NCBI RefSeq assembly: GCF_022179805.1 | Contig: NZ_BPUO01000004.1 | Location: forward strand, 475,937-539,936 | DNA from: Cupriavidus pauculus | Lineage (GTDB): Bacteria > Pseudomonadota > Gammaproteobacteria > Burkholderiales > Burkholderiaceae | Length of the DNA stretch: 64,000 bases | Direction: 5' to 3' | Part shown: positions 1-8,749 of the stretch, piece by piece | Layout of the letters: the number at the start of each line of letters is the position of its first letter | Position numbering within the stretch: the stretch's first letter is position 1 | The notes under the pieces: model-generated | Database searches by the model: none | Seen by the model: the letters and a program-made list of their open reading frames with translations, nothing else | Told to the model about the DNA's origin: nothing | Program-made: the position numbers and the translations under genes

Positions 1-1
1 C

Positions 2-787
2 GGCGGCTGCCGCATCGTCTGGCGCCGCTTTGGCCAAGGACCGCACCTGCTGATGGTGCACGGCGGCCACGGTAGCTGGCTGCACTGGGCGCGCAATATC
101 GAGGCGCTGGCCGCGCGGCATACGGTCTGGGTGCCGGACCTGCCCGGCTATGGCGCGTCGGACGATCCGCCCGACGGCGAGATGGCCACGCTGGTGGCCA
201 CCGTGGCGGCTGGCTTCGCGCAGTTGCCCATCGACGGGCCGGTCGACCTGGTGGGCTTCTCGTTTGGCGGCCTGGCGTCGTCGTACCTGGCCAGTGCCTT
301 GCCGAACGTGCGTAGCCTCGCGCTGATGGGGCCGGGCGGGCATGGCGGCGTCAGGCGCCAGACCATCGAACTGGTGGACTGGCGTCGTGCGACCGATGCC
401 GCCGCACTGGCGCAGGCGATGCACCACAACGTGGCCGCGTTCATGATTGCGGACCCGGCCCGGATCGATGCGCTGGCGTTGCTGGCCTATACCGAGTCGT
501 GCCGGCACACGCGTTTCCGCAGCAAGCAGATTTCGCGCGCCGGCGGGCTGGCCAATGCGCTGGACCGGTTCCAGCAGACACCGCGCCGGCCGATCCTGGT
601 GGCGTATGGCGAGGACGATGTCACCGCCGACCCGTCCGCCGTACTGGCGACGCTGGTCGATGGCCGCCCGCATCGGCAAGGTGCCGTCGTGGACGGCGCC
701 GGGCATTGGGTCCAGTACGAGGCGCACGACGCCATCAACGCCTTGCTGCTGGAATGGCTGGCGGACGTCGCGCGCGAAGCGGGCTGA
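2..787 (+). CDS. Alpha/beta hydrolase, 5' end outside window
   Basis: Probable alpha/beta-hydrolase-fold esterase, lipase or C-C bond hydrolase; substrate unknown. The reading frame is open to the left edge, so the first residues are missing; the internal ATG at 53 falls in the middle of the first strand and is not the start. Visible fold marks are the oxyanion-region HGGHGSW, the nucleophile elbow GFSFGG and the terminal GAGHW carrying the catalytic His. It ends 4 nt before the IclR-type gene on the same strand, so the two are probably co-transcribed and the hydrolase may act in the pathway that regulator controls. Confidence 0.85.
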   Translation, partial: GGCRIVWRRFGQGPHLLMVHGGHGSWLHWARNIEALAARHTVWVPDLPGYGASDDPPDGEMATLVATVAAGFAQLPIDGPVDLVGFSFGGLASSYLASALPNVRSLALMGPGGHGGVRRQTIELVDWRRATDAAALAQAMHHNVAAFMIADPARIDALALLAYTESCRHTRFRSKQISRAGGLANALDRFQQTPRRPILVAYGEDDVTADPSAVLATLVDGRPHRQGAVVDGAGHWVQYEAHDAINALLLEWLADVAREAG

Positions 788-791
788 GCCG

Positions 792-1598
792 GTGGACGCC
801 AGCGACGCACAACGACGGGCGCGTGGCCGCCCGGCCAACTTGCTGGCCAATCGTTCGCTCGAACGCGGCATCGAGATCCTGCGCGCATTCCGCCCGGGGT
901 CAGAGGTGCTTGGCAACGGCGAACTGGCCGAACGCACCGGACTTGCGCGCTCCACGGTCAGCCGGCTCACGCAGAGCCTGGTCGATACGGGATTCCTGCA
1001 ATACGATCCGGCGCTGCGCGCGTACCGGCTGGGCGTGCCGGTGCTGAGCCTGGCGCATGCCATGCGCAGTGGGTCCACGGTGCTGCAACTGGCGGCGCCG
1101 ATGATGCGCGAACTGGCGCAGGCGGAATACCTGAACGTGGGCCTGGCGCTGGCCGACCGCGATGAAATGGTCTATCTGGAATCGATCCGCCATGGCCGCA
1201 AGGCGTCGCTGCGCAGTGTGGTGGCGGGGCAGCGCGTGCCGATGGCGCTGACGTCGCTGGGACGCGCCTGGCTGGCGCTGGCGCCCGAAGCCGACTTCGC
1301 GGCGCGCATGGCCGATTTCGCGGCGCGCTCCGCGCATTGGCCTGAATTGCGTGAGGAGATCGAGACGGCGGTGGCGCATGTGCGCCGGCACGGCTGGTGC
1401 GCCGCCGCGTGGCAGCCCGAAGTGGTGGCCATCTCCACGCCGCTGGCGCTCGAACACTATCCGGTGCACGTGCTGAACATCAGCCTGTCCACACGCGCGT
1501 CGGTCAAGGACGTGACGCGCGACATGGCGCCCCGGCTGATGCGGCTGGCCGACGACATCCGTCACGCCGTGGAAACCGCTCAGTCGGAGCCGCTGTAG
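792..1598 (+). CDS. IclR family transcriptional regulator
   Basis: DNA-binding regulator of about 268 aa, the normal IclR length. The N-terminal winged HTH reads LANRSLERGIEILRAF then LAERTGLARSTVSRLTQSL, followed by the ligand-binding domain (LAHAMRSGSTVLQLAAPMM, YLESIRHGR). I chose the GTG at 792 because the frame upstream of it overlaps the hydrolase and has no IclR-like residues; the GTG follows the hydrolase stop by 4 nt, which suggests translational coupling. IclR proteins usually control adjacent aromatic or organic-acid genes; the target here is probably the hydrolase operon running in from the left. Confidence 0.85.
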   Translation: MDASDAQRRARGRPANLLANRSLERGIEILRAFRPGSEVLGNGELAERTGLARSTVSRLTQSLVDTGFLQYDPALRAYRLGVPVLSLAHAMRSGSTVLQLAAPMMRELAQAEYLNVGLALADRDEMVYLESIRHGRKASLRSVVAGQRVPMALTSLGRAWLALAPEADFAARMADFAARSAHWPELREEIETAVAHVRRHGWCAAAWQPEVVAISTPLALEHYPVHVLNISLSTRASVKDVTRDMAPRLMRLADDIRHAVETAQSEPL

Positions 1599-1619
1599 CT
1601 GGCTGGTTGTCGCCGGCCG

Positions 1620-2573
1620 TCAGGTCAGGCGGGTTTGCGTCACCGACACCACCTTGGCCCAGCGCGCGATCTCGGCCTGCAGGAACTGCGTGAATTGCGC
1701 CGCGTTGTTACCCACCGGATCGAGCCCTTCGCCGGTCAGCCGCTTGCGCGTGGCTGGCGATGCCACGGCGGCAGCGGCCGCCGCTTCCAGCTCCTTGACC
1801 GTCTCCGGCGCCATGCCGGCCGGGCCGAACAGGCCGTACCACGAGCGGTAGTCGAAATGGGGAATCACATCGGCAATCGGCGCCAGGTTCGGAAAGGCCG
1901 CGAGCCGGTTTGCGCTGCTCACGCCCAGACCCTTGATCTTGCCGGCCTGCAGCAGCGGCTGCACGGTGGCCACGTTGCCCAGCAGCAGGTCGGCCTGGCT
2001 GCCCATCACATCGGCCACGGCCGGGCCGGCGCCCTTGTACGGCACGCTGACAATGTCGATGCCAGCCTCGTGCTTGAGCATTTCGCCGGCCAGATGATTG
2101 GCGCTGCCCACGCCAGCCACGGCCAGGCTGATCTTGCCGGGCTTGGCCTTGGCCAGCGCGATCAGTTCGCGCAGGTTGTTTGCTTCCAGCCCCGGACGTG
2201 CCACCAGGATCAACGGCGAGCTGGCAATCAGCGAGATCGGCGTGAAGTCCTTGATCGGATCGAACGCCTTCTTCTCGAACAGGGCTGGATTGATGGCGTG
2301 GCTGGTGTAGCTGAGCAGCAGCGTGCCGCCATCGGGCTCGGCCTTGGCCACGGCCACGGCGGCAATGTTGCCGGCCGCGCCGCCACGGTTCTCGACGATG
2401 AACGGATGCTTGAGGCGCTGTTCCAGGTCGGCCGCCAGCGAGCGGGCGACGATGTCGGTGCCGCCGCCGGGTGTGGCGCCGACGAGCATCTTGGTCACCG
2501 AGGGCGCGGCGTGAAGATCGGTGGGCAACACCAGCGCTGCGGACAGCAGCGCCAGGAAGTCGCGTCGTTGCAT
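1620..2573 (-). CDS. Bug-family (TTT) periplasmic solute receptor
   Basis: Extracytoplasmic receptor of the tripartite tricarboxylate transporter (Bug) family, 317 aa, expected to bind a carboxylate in the periplasm. It has a Tat/Sec-like leader (MQRRDFLALLSAALVLP, ending near HAAP), then the family signatures VGATPGGGTDIVARSLA, VENRGGAAGNIA and the C-terminal TGEGLDPVGN region. It lies 98 nt downstream of the TauD-type dioxygenase on the same strand, so the pair may capture and oxidise one substrate. No TctA/TctB membrane genes are nearby, as is usual for the many orphan Bug receptors of Cupriavidus and Bordetella. Confidence 0.9.
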   Translation of the reverse strand: MQRRDFLALLSAALVLPTDLHAAPSVTKMLVGATPGGGTDIVARSLAADLEQRLKHPFIVENRGGAAGNIAAVAVAKAEPDGGTLLLSYTSHAINPALFEKKAFDPIKDFTPISLIASSPLILVARPGLEANNLRELIALAKAKPGKISLAVAGVGSANHLAGEMLKHEAGIDIVSVPYKGAGPAVADVMGSQADLLLGNVATVQPLLQAGKIKGLGVSSANRLAAFPNLAPIADVIPHFDYRSWYGLFGPAGMAPETVKELEAAAAAAVASPATRKRLTGEGLDPVGNNAAQFTQFLQAEIARWAKVVSVTQTRLT

Positions 2574-2671
2574 GGGGTTGTCTCCGTTTCTCTTTATGAA
2601 TCCGGCGCCTCATGCAAGTGGGCGCCGTGCGGGAATGCGCGGCCGGGGGGCGCCGGCCGGTGATGCATAGG

Positions 2672-3790
2672 TCAGGCGCTGGCGGTCTCCGCGTGCTGCG
2701 TGGCTGCGGGCCACGGCTTCAGCGGCATGTTCATCGCCTTGGCCTGGCGCTGCTCGAAGGCATCGAACGCCGCGCCACGCGCGCTGCCGCGCAGGCCGCC
2801 GCGCACGGCGCCGGCCCGTACATCGGTGAAGTAGACGCCCCAGTCGTCGGGCAGCGGCTGCGAGCCGGGCACCGCCAGCCACAGGCGCAGCAGGTGGCGC
2901 TTGCGGTCGAATTCCTCGTGGTCCTCGAAATTGGTGCGTGAGTGCACGGCGACGTAGTTGTTCAGCAACTGCATGTCACCCTGTTCGAGCTGCATCGAGA
3001 AGCAGAGTTCGGGATCGGTCAGCAGCGTGTCGAGCAGGTCCAGCGCCTCGGTCTGCGCCTGCGTCAGGCGCGGCACAGCGTCGAAGTCACGCTGCGCGGC
3101 CACCACGTTCTTGCGGTTGATGCGGAACGCGAATGCGGACGGATGGCTGCCCAGGATCGGCAGCGGATAGTAGGGCGGCTGCGACGGGTCCTGCGCACCC
3201 TGGTAGCTGTAATAGAACGGCTGCTGCAGCACCGGGATCAGGTCGGGCCGGCGCTGCGCCACGGCGTCGCGCAGCGCGATCGAGCTGACCACCTTGCTTT
3301 CGCCGCCGGACTTGGCCGCGCGGCGGCAGATTAGGCCCACGATGTCGCCGGAATCGGTGTGGAAATCTAACCCGGCATTGGTGTTGTAGCCGCGGCCGTT
3401 GGTGGTCTTGTACGCCGCGCCAACGTCACGCACGTCGTTCATGAAATCGCTGGCACGGTTCTGGGTGCGCGCCACGCCCATGTACAGGCCCATGCCCCAG
3501 TAGGCCAGCCGCGTGTCGTCCTCGGACCAGCGGTCCACCGGAAAGCCCTTTACCAGGCACATGCCCCAGCGGCCCTGCGTCATCGCCACGGCACGGTCCA
3601 GCGCCTGGCGGGCGCCTTCGTCCAGCGGAAAGTCTTCGCGGGTCATGTCGAGGAACGGTTTGCCAAGGGCGCGGGCATGGGCCAGCGCGTGGTCGAAGCT
3701 GGCCACCTCGGCGGCGGTCAGGCGCAGGATCCACGAGGTATCGCGCTGGGCATCGGCGGCAAGCCAGGCTTGGGGGCGTTGTGCGGGCAT
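2672..3790 (-). CDS. TauD/TfdA-family Fe(II)/2-oxoglutarate dioxygenase
   Basis: Probable non-haem Fe(II), 2-oxoglutarate-dependent oxygenase of 372 aa in the TauD/TfdA (clavaminate synthase-like) superfamily. The facial triad is visible: H144 and D146 in LDFHTDSGD and the distal His near 283 in YVAVHSRTNF, with the 2-oxoglutarate Arg near 302 in RHLLRLWLA. Its substrate is not evident. It is divergent from a LysR gene 126 nt away and followed by a Bug receptor, a typical regulator-enzyme-receptor unit. Confidence 0.85.
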   Translation of the reverse strand: MPAQRPQAWLAADAQRDTSWILRLTAAEVASFDHALAHARALGKPFLDMTREDFPLDEGARQALDRAVAMTQGRWGMCLVKGFPVDRWSEDDTRLAYWGMGLYMGVARTQNRASDFMNDVRDVGAAYKTTNGRGYNTNAGLDFHTDSGDIVGLICRRAAKSGGESKVVSSIALRDAVAQRRPDLIPVLQQPFYYSYQGAQDPSQPPYYPLPILGSHPSAFAFRINRKNVVAAQRDFDAVPRLTQAQTEALDLLDTLLTDPELCFSMQLEQGDMQLLNNYVAVHSRTNFEDHEEFDRKRHLLRLWLAVPGSQPLPDDWGVYFTDVRAGAVRGGLRGSARGAAFDAFEQRQAKAMNMPLKPWPAATQHAETASA

Positions 3791-3916
3791 GTGAATGTCT
3801 TCGTTATCGGGTTGGGCGGGGGCTGTGCAGCCTTGCGCGACGTCGTGAAGCCAGTCTATGCTCGGCCAGTGCCAAGAAAAAGTGACGTTGTTTGACGTCC
3901 TTCATAAGGATTCCTG

Positions 3917-4801
3917 ATGAAGCTGGAGACCTTCGCCACGCTGGCGGCCGTGATCGAGGAAGGCTCGTTCGCGGCGGCGGCCGCCACCATGCACCTGACC
4001 CCGAGCGCGATCAGCATGCAGATGAAGCAGCTTGAGCAATACCTGGGGCAGCCGCTGTTCGACCGCTCGGGGCTGCAGGTCAGGCCCAACGCGCTGGCGC
4101 GCGAGGTGGCCGCGTCGATGGAGGGTGGCTTGCGGCACCTGACGGCCTTGCGCCGCCGTACCAGCGTGGCCGTGGAAGGCGCGGTGCGGCTGGGCGTGAT
4201 CGAATCGATGCAGCCCGTGCTCTTGCCCGGCACGCTGCGCTACCTGCGCGACCGCTATCCGCGCCTGACGGTCAAGCCGGTGCGCGGACGCAGTACCGGG
4301 CTGATGGAAATGGTGAAGGCCGGCCAACTCGACGCCGCCGTGGTGGCCCGGCCAGAAACGGGTCGCATGGCCAGCCTGCGCTGGTACCCCGTGGCCACGC
4401 GCGAACTGATGCTGATCGCCCCGCCCGACGGCGGCAGCCGCAATGAGTCGGCTGTCGACCTGCTGTCTCGTCACGACTGGATTCGCTACGACCGAGCCAC
4501 GGTGACGGGTGCGATGGCGGCGCGTCATGTGCATGGGCTGTTGCCGGACAAACGCAGTGCGATGGAGTTTGACAGCGTGACCGCCATCGTGGCGATGGTC
4601 AGCGCGGGGTTGGGCGTGTCGGTGGTGCAGTTGATGGATCCGACGGTGGTGGACCGATATCCGGTGCGGCGCATTCGCTTGGGACCCGATGCGCCGGTGC
4701 TGCAGATGTCGCTGGTGCTGCGCAAGGCCGACGAGGATAGCCGGTTGTTGCAGGCGTTGAGGGAGGCTGTGGAGGTGACGATGAAGGCGGGAAGTACGTG
4801 A
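3917..4801 (+). CDS. LysR family transcriptional regulator
   Basis: LysR-type regulator of 294 aa. The N-terminal winged HTH is MKLETFATLAAVIEEGSFAA followed by LTPSAISMQMKQLEQYLGQPLFDR; the periplasmic-binding-like effector domain follows from about residue 90. It is divergent from the dioxygenase-Bug operon and most likely controls it. The start follows an AAGGATTCCTG ribosome site. The shared promoter region contains two ACGT quartets separated by 6 nt (around 3882-3895), a weak candidate for a binding site. Confidence 0.9.
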   Translation: MKLETFATLAAVIEEGSFAAAAATMHLTPSAISMQMKQLEQYLGQPLFDRSGLQVRPNALAREVAASMEGGLRHLTALRRRTSVAVEGAVRLGVIESMQPVLLPGTLRYLRDRYPRLTVKPVRGRSTGLMEMVKAGQLDAAVVARPETGRMASLRWYPVATRELMLIAPPDGGSRNESAVDLLSRHDWIRYDRATVTGAMAARHVHGLLPDKRSAMEFDSVTAIVAMVSAGLGVSVVQLMDPTVVDRYPVRRIRLGPDAPVLQMSLVLRKADEDSRLLQALREAVEVTMKAGST

Positions 4802-4818
4802 ACCCGGCTACCGGTTTT

Positions 4819-4836
4819 CTCCCCTCTCCCTCCGGG
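4819..4836. repeat. Left arm of palindrome flanking the IS
   Basis: Eighteen bases, CTCCCCTCTCCCTCCGGG, directly outside the left IS end. Its exact reverse complement lies directly outside the right IS end at 6321-6338. Similar C/G-rich arms form hairpins at 34913 and 35010, so this looks like one half of a dispersed palindromic repeat. Confidence 0.8.
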
Positions 4837-6320
4837 CTGAGCTTTACCCACAAGCTTGGCCGGCTATTCCGAATTAAAGATACGGAACATCTCTGTGATT
4901 TCGTGCAAGACGAGGAAGCCTCGCCAGATGACGGTAGCGCCGGGCGGAGGATCGTTGCGGCGATCTAGGTAGCCGCCAAGGGTGGCTATCCATCGCATCG
5001 CTTGGTTCAGGGACGGCACTTGGTCCGGTAGTCGGGTGGTGCGATGCACGCGGCAATACAGCGCCTGCCATTCGACTGGTTAGAGCACAACTTCGCAGGG
5101 CAAATCACCATCGATGCGGGCAAGAAGTGTGGTGTAGAGGATGCGCCAGGCGATGACGGCGAACAGGGACGTGGCACGCTCGAAACGCTCGAGCGTGCCA
5201 AACTGGCGGGCTTCAATGCGGCAGCCGCTCTTGATTACCCGGTGCCATGTCTCGATCGTCCAGCGCCGTGCATACCACGCCAGCCGCTCGAGGGCCTGCT
5301 CGGGCGAGTGCGTGGGCACCGAGCTGAGCAGCATCCACTCGAGTGGCTCAATGCCGGCGGGAGCATGCTCCTTAATAACGTGAATGGCGAAGACATCGAG
5401 TTCGGGTAACTGGCTCGCCCGTAGCTTGGGCGGCCGCAAGCGAACGGGCGCGTATCGCACTGTCAGCCGTGCCGTGCGCTGGGTGCGCGTACCCCTGGCG
5501 GGAATCAACAACTCCGTGTGGCCAGCCGTAGGTGTGTTCAGCACGGTCTGCCAAAGATAGTCCTGTGGGTCCCGAACGCGGCGATTCCATGCCGCGCGCA
5601 CCAGCCAATCCACTCCCTGTGGCCGCTTGGCGGCAAACAGTTCGTAGACGTCGCTTTCGCGATCGCCGACACCAACCAGACGGGTCTGCGCACAGCGCGA
5701 CTTCAATGCCGACAGGTGTGCCAAGCCTTCGATCCACTTGATGCTCTCCTTCTCGTGAATCGGACGGGACTTGCGCTGCACCGCACTTCTCTTGGCCGCT
5801 TCCGTACGCGCCCAAGTCTTCATGCCCAGCACACCGAGCGGCAAGCCCTCCGGGCTCACCGCCAGCAAGCTGTGCATCATGAAGCCGCGCTCATTGCCAC
5901 CGGTGCAGTAACCAAGCCCTTGCGTGGCGTGCAGATGCGTCAGATTGAATTCGGTGGTGTCCTGTATCGCCAGCACCACCGGCAGTTGTTCCATGCGATG
6001 CAGTGTCTGCGCGATATGCGGCGCCAGCACCCCGTCGGTGTCGACCTGATCGTTGTCGAAGAAACGGTATGCCGCTTTCAGTTCGGCGGGCGCAAGTGCT
6101 TGTGGCAGCGAGGTGTGGGGACTGGCTGCTAGTTGGCGCGCCAACGCGATCAAGCGATACGACAGGCGAGCGTCTCCGAAATTCGCTTGCGCAAATTCCT
6201 CGCTCGCCCAGTCTGTCGTGTCGTCCTCGATTGCCAACCCGCTGCCGCAAAATAAACAGGATGCGCGGAAGTTAACACCGTCCGCCGAGGTTTACAACCG
6301 GATTTGTGGGTAATCCTTAG
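4837..6320 (-). mobile_element. IS4-family (Tn5/IS50-like) insertion sequence
   Basis: Element of about 1484 bp bounded by imperfect terminal inverted repeats: left CTGAGCTTTACCCACAAG (from 4837), right, read inward, CTAAGGATTACCCACAAA (from 6320), 14 of the first 17 positions identical. The ends resemble the Tn5 outside end (CTGACTCTTATACACAAGT), which fits the Tn5-like transposase inside. No direct target duplication is seen; the flanks are instead inverted copies of each other. It lies between the LysR gene and the end of mdcH and does not interrupt a recognisable gene. Confidence 0.85.
4864..6237 (-). pseudogene. Tn5-like IS4-family transposase with internal stop
   Basis: DDE transposase. 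Catalytic residues are visible: D93 (AIQDTTEF), D192 (VGDRES) and E329 in a perfect Y-x2-R-x3-E-x6-K signature (Y322, R325, E329, K336). Translation from 6237 stops after 385 residues at a TAA (5080-5082), but the same frame continues for 72 codons with clear family C-terminal sequence (EWQALYCRVHRTT, then LGGYLDRRNDPPPG and IWRGFLVLHEI). The intact protein would be about 457 aa. The lost part corresponds to the C-terminal dimerisation region of Tn5 transposase, so the product is probably inactive or inhibitory. Confidence 0.85.
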
Positions 6321-6338
6321 CCCGGAGGGAGAGGGGAG
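6321..6338. repeat. Right arm of palindrome flanking the IS
   Basis: CCCGGAGGGAGAGGGGAG, the perfect reverse complement of 4819-4836. The two arms would meet as one hairpin if the IS were removed. Confidence 0.8.
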
Positions 6339-6370
6339 CAAGACAAGGGCAGAGGATTGTTGCCAGCGGC

Positions 6371-7294
6371 TTACTCCGCCGTCTCCCGCCCCATCAACAC
6401 CTTCACACTATCCGCCCGCACCTCGGCCAGCGCCACGGCCTGCGGAAATAATGGCTGACACAGGCGCGTCAACACGTTTCCAGGCGGCATTTCCACCACC
6501 AGCCGCATCTCGCACGCACGCGCCAGCAACATCGTTTCGTGCCAGCGCACGGGCAGAGCCATATTGCGCGCGAGGTCGTCGACGATGCGGGCCGGGTCGC
6601 GCAGTTCGCGGGCCGCGCTGGCGCTGAAGTAGCGCAGCGACGGCCGCGTGAATTTCACTTCGTCGAAGGCGCGGCGCAAGGTGACGGCGGCGTCATCGAG
6701 TAGTGCGCAATGCGATGGCACGGCAATCGCCACGCGCTGCGCCGTGCGTGCGCCGGCGGCCAGCGCCAGATCGGCTACGCGCGCCATCGCCGCATCCGAC
6801 CCCGCGATCACGAGCTGGCTCTCGGCGTTGTAGTTCGCGATAAAGACCGGCATGTCGGGCCGATTCACCTCGGCGACGATACGTTCCAGCGGGCCTTGCT
6901 CCATCCCCAGGATCGCCGTCATGCCGTAGCCGGACGGATAGGCCGTCTCCATCAGCCTGCCCCGCAGCGCCACAAGACGCACCGCATCGGCAAACGGCAG
7001 CACACCAGCCGTCACTGCGGCGGCATACGCGCCAATCGACAGCCCGGCCACGGCGTGCGCGATGGCGCCATCGGCAAGCAAGGCCCGTGCGCTGGCCACG
7101 CCGGCCACCAGCAGGCAAAGCTGCACCGATACCGTGGAAGCCAGGTGCACGGCGTCGTCGTGCGCCATGATGTCGGCGCCCAGCGCGTCGCTGGCCTCGG
7201 CGAGCGTGCGCCTGACGGCCGGGTGATCGGGCAATGTGTGGAGCATGCCGGGCCGCTGCGCGCCCTGGCCAGGAAAAGTCAGCAGGGTTGGCAT
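6371..7294 (-). CDS. mdcH: Malonate decarboxylase epsilon subunit (malonyl-CoA:ACP transacylase)
   Basis: Loads malonyl from malonyl-CoA onto the malonate decarboxylase carrier protein, priming the enzyme. About 307 aa; shows the FabD-like LLTFPGQGAQRPGM start, the nucleophile GLSIGAYAAAV and the later catalytic His region (AVPSHCALL). The ATG at 7294 is chosen because the protein then begins right at TFPGQGAQ; the longer upstream frame is only the shadow of mdcG. It overlaps mdcG by 16 nt and is the last gene of the mdc operon, 33 nt from the IS-flanking palindrome. Confidence 0.92.
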   Translation of the reverse strand: MPTLLTFPGQGAQRPGMLHTLPDHPAVRRTLAEASDALGADIMAHDDAVHLASTVSVQLCLLVAGVASARALLADGAIAHAVAGLSIGAYAAAVTAGVLPFADAVRLVALRGRLMETAYPSGYGMTAILGMEQGPLERIVAEVNRPDMPVFIANYNAESQLVIAGSDAAMARVADLALAAGARTAQRVAIAVPSHCALLDDAAVTLRRAFDEVKFTRPSLRYFSASAARELRDPARIVDDLARNMALPVRWHETMLLARACEMRLVVEMPPGNVLTRLCQPLFPQAVALAEVRADSVKVLMGRETAE

Positions 7295-7917
7295 ACGGGC
7301 TGCCAGGGGTCGTCGCACAGCACCGGACCCGTATTGGTTTTCAGCAGCACGCGGCCGTGGGTGCGCAGCCGTTCGCGTAGCGCAAAGGCGCCGTGCGGCG
7401 TGGCTACCTGGATGTCGAGGCGGACCACGTCCGTGTCGATCAGCGACTGCAGCGCGGCCAGCGTTCGGGCCGCCAGCGGCTCGGCGGCTTCCAGCAGCAG
7501 GTCGATGTCGCTGCCGGCATGCAACACGTCGATGCCCGACGCCAGCGTGAAACCCACCGCGCCGGTCACGCCCCAGCGATGGGGCAATGCGCCCAACTGC
7601 CGGGCAATCGGGTCCAGTGCATGTAGCGCGGGTATCTCGTCGCGCCGGGGATGCAGCCGCCAGAACCCTTCGCGTGCGATATCGAACGGCGAGACCAGCG
7701 TGGCGCACTGGCCGGCATCGATCCACGTGGCGTGGCGCTGGGCGCGCTCGCGGCCCCGGATGCCCACCGGCACGCGGCCGGCCGCATCATGATCGCGGCG
7801 CACTACCAGCGGCGCCTGTGCGAGCCAGTCCGCATCGGCCCAGTCCGGCACGCTCCCGGTCGCCAGCAGCGCGGCGGGATCGCGCAGCCAGACCAGATCG
7901 TGCGGCTGCGGGTGCAT
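7279..7917 (-). CDS. mdcG: Phosphoribosyl-dephospho-CoA transferase (holo-ACP synthase)
   Basis: Transfers the 2'-(5''-triphosphoribosyl)-3'-dephospho-CoA prosthetic group made by MdcB to the apo carrier protein MdcC. About 212 aa. The nucleotidyltransferase motif GSDIDLLLE is clear, after LHPRRDEIPALHALDPIA and WGVTGAVGFTLASG typical of MdcG. The ATG at 7917 is one base after the mdcE stop codon, so translation is coupled; the frame further upstream is mdcE shadow. Confidence 0.92.
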   Translation of the reverse strand: MHPQPHDLVWLRDPAALLATGSVPDWADADWLAQAPLVVRRDHDAAGRVPVGIRGRERAQRHATWIDAGQCATLVSPFDIAREGFWRLHPRRDEIPALHALDPIARQLGALPHRWGVTGAVGFTLASGIDVLHAGSDIDLLLEAAEPLAARTLAALQSLIDTDVVRLDIQVATPHGAFALRERLRTHGRVLLKTNTGPVLCDDPWQPVCQPC

Positions 7918-7918
7918 G

Positions 7919-8749
7919 TCAGTCCTTCCACTGGCTGGCAAGCACCTCGCGCGCGCGGCGCGTGGCGCCACGGTTTTCGCCTTGCAGGCGGCCGCGCAAG
8001 TCACGTTTGGGATCGGCATCGATATCGGCCAGCGCTTCCTGCAGATGGCCGTTGACCGTGGACAGGTCGGCGGCGGTGGGCGCGGCGGCGTCTTGCACGG
8101 CGACCGTGCGCCAGAGCAGGCCCAGCGTGGCGTAGTTGTCGAGGTCGTAGGCCATCGGCGGCACCGTGGCCGCAAACGCTTCCAGGTCTTCCACGCTGCG
8201 CAGCGTGATGCGCGCGGCAGCTTCCTCGCCCATCGCATGGACCTGCACGCCGGGATCCTTCAGGGCCAGGATGCGGTTGGCCTGGTAACCGTGGGCCAGG
8301 AACGCGCCCGACATGGCCTTGCCAACCAGCAGTGCGATCACCGGATGCCCTTCCAGCCGCGCCGTGGCGTAAGCGGCGGCAGCACTGGCCAGTGCCTGGT
8401 GGATGCCGAATGCTTCCTCGCGGCGACCGTACGCCTGGCTGGGCGTGTCGACGATGGCGATGATGGCGCGCTTGACCGGCAGGTCGCGGTCGGCGGCTAC
8501 GGCCTCATGCACGGCACGCGCCAGCGACCAGCCTTCGAGCAGCCCGGTCTCGCCTTGGCGGGCGCGTGGAAACGGGCTGGCGGCGTCGGGCACCACGGCG
8601 ATCAGCCGAGCGGCGCGGCCCGCCATTTCGATATCGGCCACCTGCACCGATGCCGGATAGCCGGGCAGCCGTGGTGCGTTGCCGCTCAGGGCATCGAGCC
8701 AGCTTGTGCCGCGGCCGGATGCTGGCTGTTGTGCGCGGATGTCGCTCAT
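7919..8749 (-). CDS. mdcE: Malonate decarboxylase gamma subunit
   Basis: Partner of MdcD in the carboxy-lyase step that decarboxylates malonyl-S-ACP to acetyl-S-ACP. 276 aa, crotonase/carboxyltransferase-like fold: RAIIAIVDTPSQAYGRREEAFGI and HPVIALLVGKAMSGAFLAHG match the biotin-independent MdcE family. It overlaps mdcD by 4 nt (ATGA) and precedes mdcG by 1 nt. Confidence 0.93.
   Translation of the reverse strand: MSDIRAQQPASGRGTSWLDALSGNAPRLPGYPASVQVADIEMAGRAARLIAVVPDAASPFPRARQGETGLLEGWSLARAVHEAVAADRDLPVKRAIIAIVDTPSQAYGRREEAFGIHQALASAAAAYATARLEGHPVIALLVGKAMSGAFLAHGYQANRILALKDPGVQVHAMGEEAAARITLRSVEDLEAFAATVPPMAYDLDNYATLGLLWRTVAVQDAAAPTAADLSTVNGHLQEALADIDADPKRDLRGRLQGENRGATRRAREVLASQWKD

Noticed and set aside
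3882..3895. ACGT-N6-ACGT in the LysR-dioxygenase gap as a firm operator
   Set aside because: Only 4-bp arms, and no T-N11-A dyad of the quality seen at mdcA or the SDR; left as a weak remark in the LysR entry.
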